64,000 nt of DNA from the NCBI GenBank assembly GCA_963710205.1, contig CAVPZG010000001.1, positions 248,001 to 312,000 on the forward strand, in the 5' to 3' direction. The translations under genes and the position numbers were made by a program. This DNA is from Pacificimonas sp963710205. GTDB lineage: Bacteria > Pseudomonadota > Alphaproteobacteria > Sphingomonadales > Sphingomonadaceae. Below, in pieces: positions 60,821 to 64,000 of the stretch (its first letter is position 1; each line of letters opens with the position of its first letter). Below the pieces are notes generated by a model that saw nothing but the letters and a program-made list of their open reading frames with translations, made no database searches and was not told the DNA's origin.

Positions 60821-62110
60821 CTATTTACCCACGCAAAAGCGCCCGAATATGGCGCCCAGGATATCTTCACTCGTGTCATGACCGGTCAAGGCCCCCAGGG
60901 CGGCACCAGCTTCACGCAGTTGTTCCGCTTGCAATACCGGGTCCTCATGCTGTTCGGCAAGGGCAAGTGCGGTAACCGTGCGCGACAACTCCGTTTTCTG
61001 TCGGGCTGATGTCGTTACCAGCGCCTCATTTGGCAAGTCCCCCTCGATCCTGGAAACAATTTCGGCCAGCAGCCTATCCAGACCCGCGCCGGTCTTGGCC
61101 GATATGTCGATGGCATCGACACTTGCGTCAGAGCGCATGTCGGCTTTCGACCTGACAAGAATATGTTCGCCCGCATCCGCCATTTCATCTTCCGAAAGCA
61201 GATGGACGACAATTGAGGCCGATGCTGCGCGATCCCTCGCCCTGCGGACTCCCTCAGCCTCGACAGCGTCGTCCGTGTGCCTGATGCCTGCAGTATCGAT
61301 CAGCGTGACCTTGTAGCCACCAAGATCAAGCGGGATTTCAATCGCGTCACGGGTGGTGCCGGCAATGTCGGACACGATCGCGGCATCGCTCGATGACAGT
61401 GCGTTCAAGAGGCTGGACTTCCCCACATTGGGGGCACCGACAATGGCAATGTCGATACCGCGGCGAATGCGGCGCGCCTGTTCATGGCGGCCGACGACAT
61501 TCTCGATTTCCAGGCGCAATTCGGAAATTCTCGCAGTGCCGTCATTCGCGATATGTACCGCCACATCCTCTTCGGCCTCGGCAAAGTCCAGTGACGCCTC
61601 GACATCGGCACGCAGCGCCAGAAGGGTTTCACGCCAGCGTTCCGCCGCCCTTCGAAGCGTTCCCCCCGCCGCCATCATGGCCTGGTTGCGCTGCGCCTCG
61701 GTTTCCGCATCAATGAGCGCAGCAAGGCCCTCGGCCTCTGTCAGGTCCATTTTTCCGTTCAGGAAAGCGCGGCGCGCAAACTCCCCAGGTTCCGCCAGTC
61801 TGGTGTTTCTCGCCCTCCCTATCAGCGTCAACAGCCTGTCGACCAAGGCGACACTTCCCGTCACCTGTAACTCGGCGACATCCTCGCCGGTAAAACTGGC
61901 AGGCGCCGGAAAGAACAGCACAAGGGCTTCCTCAAGCAACGAGCCGTCCTCAGGGTCGCGCAAACGGCACAAGTTCGCCCTGCGCGGGATCAGCACGGAC
62001 TTGCCAGCGAGCATGGCTACGGCTTCGCCTGCCTCCGGGCCGCTCAAACGAATGATGGCAACGGCAGCGGGAAGCTGACCGGATGAAAGCGCGAAAATGG
62101 TATCGGACAT
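60821..62110 (-). CDS. mnmE: tRNA modification GTPase MnmE
   Basis: A 429-residue GTPase. The N-terminal folate-binding domain (TIFALSSGQLPAAVAIIRLSG) and the inserted G domain (GAPNVGKSSLLNALS, DIAGTTRDAIEI, DTAGIR) are followed by a C-terminal FCVGK, the C-x-G-K active-site motif. Partner of MnmG in wobble uridine modification. The DUF6489 gene lies just upstream. Confidence 0.97.
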   Translation of the reverse strand: MSDTIFALSSGQLPAAVAIIRLSGPEAGEAVAMLAGKSVLIPRRANLCRLRDPEDGSLLEEALVLFFPAPASFTGEDVAELQVTGSVALVDRLLTLIGRARNTRLAEPGEFARRAFLNGKMDLTEAEGLAALIDAETEAQRNQAMMAAGGTLRRAAERWRETLLALRADVEASLDFAEAEEDVAVHIANDGTARISELRLEIENVVGRHEQARRIRRGIDIAIVGAPNVGKSSLLNALSSSDAAIVSDIAGTTRDAIEIPLDLGGYKVTLIDTAGIRHTDDAVEAEGVRRARDRAASASIVVHLLSEDEMADAGEHILVRSKADMRSDASVDAIDISAKTGAGLDRLLAEIVSRIEGDLPNEALVTTSARQKTELSRTVTALALAEQHEDPVLQAEQLREAGAALGALTGHDTSEDILGAIFGRFCVGK

Positions 62111-62134
62111 GGAAGGGTAAAATGCGCCGGCCGA

Positions 62135-62389
62135 CTATTTCTTCGTCTCGCCCGCGCCCATGGCGCTGAACATAAGTTTCTGAAGATCGGCCAGACTAGA
62201 GCCGCCGAGAGCCGTCATGCCGCCCATCCAGTTCTGCATGGCCTTTTCGATATCGGACTGGCTGATGCCGTCTTTTGCGAAACGCGTCATCCGTTCGACA
62301 TAGGCGTCATGCACCGGTGACAGGTCGGGTAGTCCGAAAAAAGCGCGTGCCTCTTCCGGGGTGCAGTCGATCTCAACATTTACTTTCAT
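62135..62389 (-). CDS. DUF6489 family protein
   Basis: An 84-residue acidic protein (MKVNVEIDCTPEEARAFFGLPDLSPVHDAYV) ending GAGETKK. I start at ATG 62389, which has GGAG nine bases before. A GTG 24 bases earlier is in frame. Located upstream of mnmE, as in other sphingomonads. Function unknown. Confidence 0.8.
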   Translation of the reverse strand: MKVNVEIDCTPEEARAFFGLPDLSPVHDAYVERMTRFAKDGISQSDIEKAMQNWMGGMTALGGSSLADLQKLMFSAMGAGETKK

Positions 62390-62473
62390 CGCGTGAGGCT
62401 CCTCTTGCGGCACAGGGCGTTTTGCGGCTTTACCCCTTCCCGAACCGGAAAGCGACGGATGGATGGAAATGGA

Positions 62474-62980
62474 ATGGGCATTACAATCAGGCCAGTCGAG
62501 GACGCGGACCTTCCTGCGATCCTGGAGATCGTCAACGATGCGATCCTGAATTCGACAGCCTGGTATGACGAACGGCCGCGCGATCTTGCAGATCAGGAAG
62601 CGTGGCTGCGCGCCAAGCAGGCGGCTGGCTGGCCTGTGTTCGTCGCCGACAGGGAAGGCGCGGTGATTGGCTTTTCAACCTTTGACATATTCCGCGCCCG
62701 CCCCGCCTATCGTCATACCGCCGAACATAGCGTCTATGTCAGCAAATCGGCCCGCGGTCAGGGTGCGGGACGCCTTCTGCTCGAGGCGGTCGTCAACGAA
62801 GCCCGGTCACGCAAGCTGCATGTGCTGGTTGGCGGCGTCGATAGCGAGAATACGGGAAGTCTTGCCTTTCATGATGCCATGGGATTTGCCGAGGTGGGGC
62901 GCATTCCGCAGGTCGGACATAAATTCGGGCGCTGGTTAACACTTGTTTTCATGCATAAAATTATCGGAGAGCCATCATGA
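62474..62980 (+). CDS. GNAT N-acetyltransferase, phosphinothricin acetyltransferase-like
   Basis: A 168-residue GNAT with the family start ITIRPVEDADLPAILEIVNDAI, the acetyl-CoA site SVYVSKSARGQGAGRLLLEAVV and GVDSENTGSLAFHDAMGF. Relatives acetylate phosphinothricin or methionine sulfone. ATG 62474 is preferred; ATG 62459 is also in frame. The stop overlaps the NTF2-like start by four bases. Confidence 0.9.
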   Translation: MGITIRPVEDADLPAILEIVNDAILNSTAWYDERPRDLADQEAWLRAKQAAGWPVFVADREGAVIGFSTFDIFRARPAYRHTAEHSVYVSKSARGQGAGRLLLEAVVNEARSRKLHVLVGGVDSENTGSLAFHDAMGFAEVGRIPQVGHKFGRWLTLVFMHKIIGEPS

Positions 62981-63411
62981 CGTCACGATATCCCGCGCAT
63001 CGCGACCCCCGCCTGAGCCGCTGGATGGCGCAGGCCGAGGCCCATGATATGGACGCCCTGCGCGCGCAGCTCGCTGACAACGCCATATTCGTTTCCCCTG
63101 TCGTTCACACGCCGCAGGTCGGGAAGGAATTGACCTACGCCTATCTGTCTTCGGCAGACAAGGTGCTGGGCAATGACAGCTTCCGCTATGTCCAGACGCT
63201 GATGGACGGCGATACGGCGGTGCTGGAATTCGAGACCGAGATTGACGGCATAAGCATCAACGGCATCGACATGATCCATTGGAATGCCGAGGGCAAGATC
63301 GACCATTTCAAGGTCATGGTCCGGCCCATGAAAGCCATGAACAAGGTTTGGGACATGATGGGCGCCATGCTGGCAAGGCAGGCCGCAGACGGGACGGCGC
63401 CCCCAGCCTAG
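62977..63411 (+). CDS. NTF2-like/SnoaL-fold protein
   Basis: A 144-residue cystatin/SnoaL-fold protein (DMDALRAQLADNAIFVSPV, FETEIDGISINGIDMIHWNAEGKI). It overlaps GNAT (ATGA) and shares CTAG with the convergent terC gene. Fold is clear; the ligand is unknown. Confidence 0.8.
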   Translation: MTSRYPAHRDPRLSRWMAQAEAHDMDALRAQLADNAIFVSPVVHTPQVGKELTYAYLSSADKVLGNDSFRYVQTLMDGDTAVLEFETEIDGISINGIDMIHWNAEGKIDHFKVMVRPMKAMNKVWDMMGAMLARQAADGTAPPA

Positions 63412-64000
63412 TTGAACAAGGCGATCGAAAGTACGCCGGTCGCCGGGTCGGTCAGCCCCTCGTAGATCATCTTGCCCGCAACGATGACGATGACCAGAAG
63501 ACCGATATAGGCGATCCAGCGGTAACGCTCGATGACCTTGGCGATGAAATTCGCCGCGACCCCCATCAGGATGACGGACAGGATCAGGCCGACGATCAAT
63601 ATGCCCGGATGATCCTTGGCCGCGCCCGCGACCGCCAGCACATTGTCGAGGCTCATCGACACGTCGGCGACGGCGACGGCCCAGGCGGCCGCAGCGAAGC
63701 TCTTCGCGGGTTTCAGGCCGCTATGCTCGTCGCCCTCCAGTTCGGGTGAGCCGGGATTTCCCGTGTCGGCGCGGATTTCGCGCCACATCTTCCACGATAC
63801 CCAGAGCAGCAGCAGCCCACCCGCGAAGACCAGGCCGACAATTCCCATCAGCCAGGTCACCACGAGCGCGAAGGCGATGCGCAGGACCAGCGCGGCCAGC
63901 ACGCCAATGGCGATCACCTTCTTGCGGTCCTCTGGTGGCAAACCGGCCGCCAGAGCGCCAACGACGATGGCGTTGTCGCCCGCCAGCATGATGTCGATCA
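63408..64000 (-). CDS. TerC family membrane protein, truncated by window edge
   Basis: The C-terminal roughly 195 residues of a TerC/YjbE-like integral membrane protein, with the family blocks MLAGDNAIVVGALAAGLP and VADVSMSLDNVLAVAG (acidic metal-site residues within helices). TerC proteins are linked to manganese export and metal homeostasis. The frame continues past the right edge, so the start is missing. Ends tail-to-tail with the NTF2 gene. Confidence 0.88.
   Translation of the reverse strand, partial: IDIMLAGDNAIVVGALAAGLPPEDRKKVIAIGVLAALVLRIAFALVVTWLMGIVGLVFAGGLLLLWVSWKMWREIRADTGNPGSPELEGDEHSGLKPAKSFAAAAWAVAVADVSMSLDNVLAVAGAAKDHPGILIVGLILSVILMGVAANFIAKVIERYRWIAYIGLLVIVIVAGKMIYEGLTDPATGVLSIALFN

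Noticed and set aside
1..64000. tRNA, rRNA, CRISPR arrays, insertion sequences and a DnaA-box cluster
   Set aside because: None recognised by eye on either strand; a covariance-model and repeat search would be needed to exclude short ones.

Overview
The window reads as a contiguous stretch of high-GC alphaproteobacterial chromosome, most likely from a member of the Sphingomonadales. The basis is gene content: TrcR (DUF1013), aerobic CobS/CobT, a DUF1192 protein, a DUF6489 protein, the LapA-pyrF-trpF-trpB-trpA-accD-folC run, a ParAB/MnmG/RsmG block, and a sphingomonad TonB-plug-like motif (IVVTGSRI) inside a DUF4139 protein. I see no rRNA, tRNA, CRISPR array, insertion sequence or prophage. 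After correction for broken genes, no gap exceeds about 300 bases.

Layout. 1-3.6 kb: edge-truncated AAA ATPase, purD, divergent xseA and a DUF1192 gene. 3.7-7.6 kb: quinone oxidoreductase, then a PlcP-like metallophosphoesterase plus GT4 glycosyltransferase pair behind three 11-bp direct repeats that resemble a Pho box, then trcR. 7.6-12.8 kb: glycine-zipper protein, cobT, an oppositely oriented membrane protein, cobS, a J-domain protein and bolA. 12.9-20.5 kb: etfBA, lapA-like, pyrF, trpF, trpB, trpA, accD and folC. 20.5-31.4 kb: accessory genes (HEXXH/TPR protein, AmpG-like transporter, small unknown, Rieske oxygenase, two DUF4139 proteins, histidine kinase, alpha/beta hydrolase-OsmC, DJ-1/PfpI protein). 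31.4-34.9 kb: ComM-like ATPase, PGPGW-like, TVP38 and DUF547 proteins. 35.0-38.9 kb: rpmH-rnpA-yidD-yidC-yihA and a GST. 38.9-47.5 kb: hydroxyacyl-CoA dehydrogenase, ExoD, CDF metal exporter, argB, LplT-like MFS, CsgG-like, DUF4870, NUDIX, folE and UbiB-like genes. 47.5-54.0 kb: dienelactone hydrolase, an HpaB/AbfD-family flavoprotein, a diheme cytochrome, a beta-helix protein and a divergent D-aminoacylase-type amidohydrolase. 54.1-56.6 kb: lemA, two TPM proteins and mscL. 56.6-62.4 kb: parB-parA-rsmG-mnmG-mnmE with two perfect parS sites. 62.4-64 kb: GNAT, NTF2-like and an edge-truncated TerC protein.

Functional logic. The rpmH-yidC and parAB-mnmGE blocks with parS are classically origin-proximal, so this is probably the origin/centromere region, although no DnaA-box cluster was recognised. 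The 4.7-6.7 kb pair fits phosphate-starvation membrane lipid remodelling. The 47.5-52.2 kb genes form a tight run whose HpaB-family member carries the Fe-S ligand pattern of 4-hydroxybutyryl-CoA dehydratase.

Quality warning. Five genes (accD, the AmpG-like MFS gene, the hydrolase-OsmC gene, the GST gene and lemA) contain about seven single-base frame disruptions. Because accD is normally essential and several breaks fall in short base runs, consensus errors are the leading explanation, but genuine decay cannot be excluded from sequence alone.
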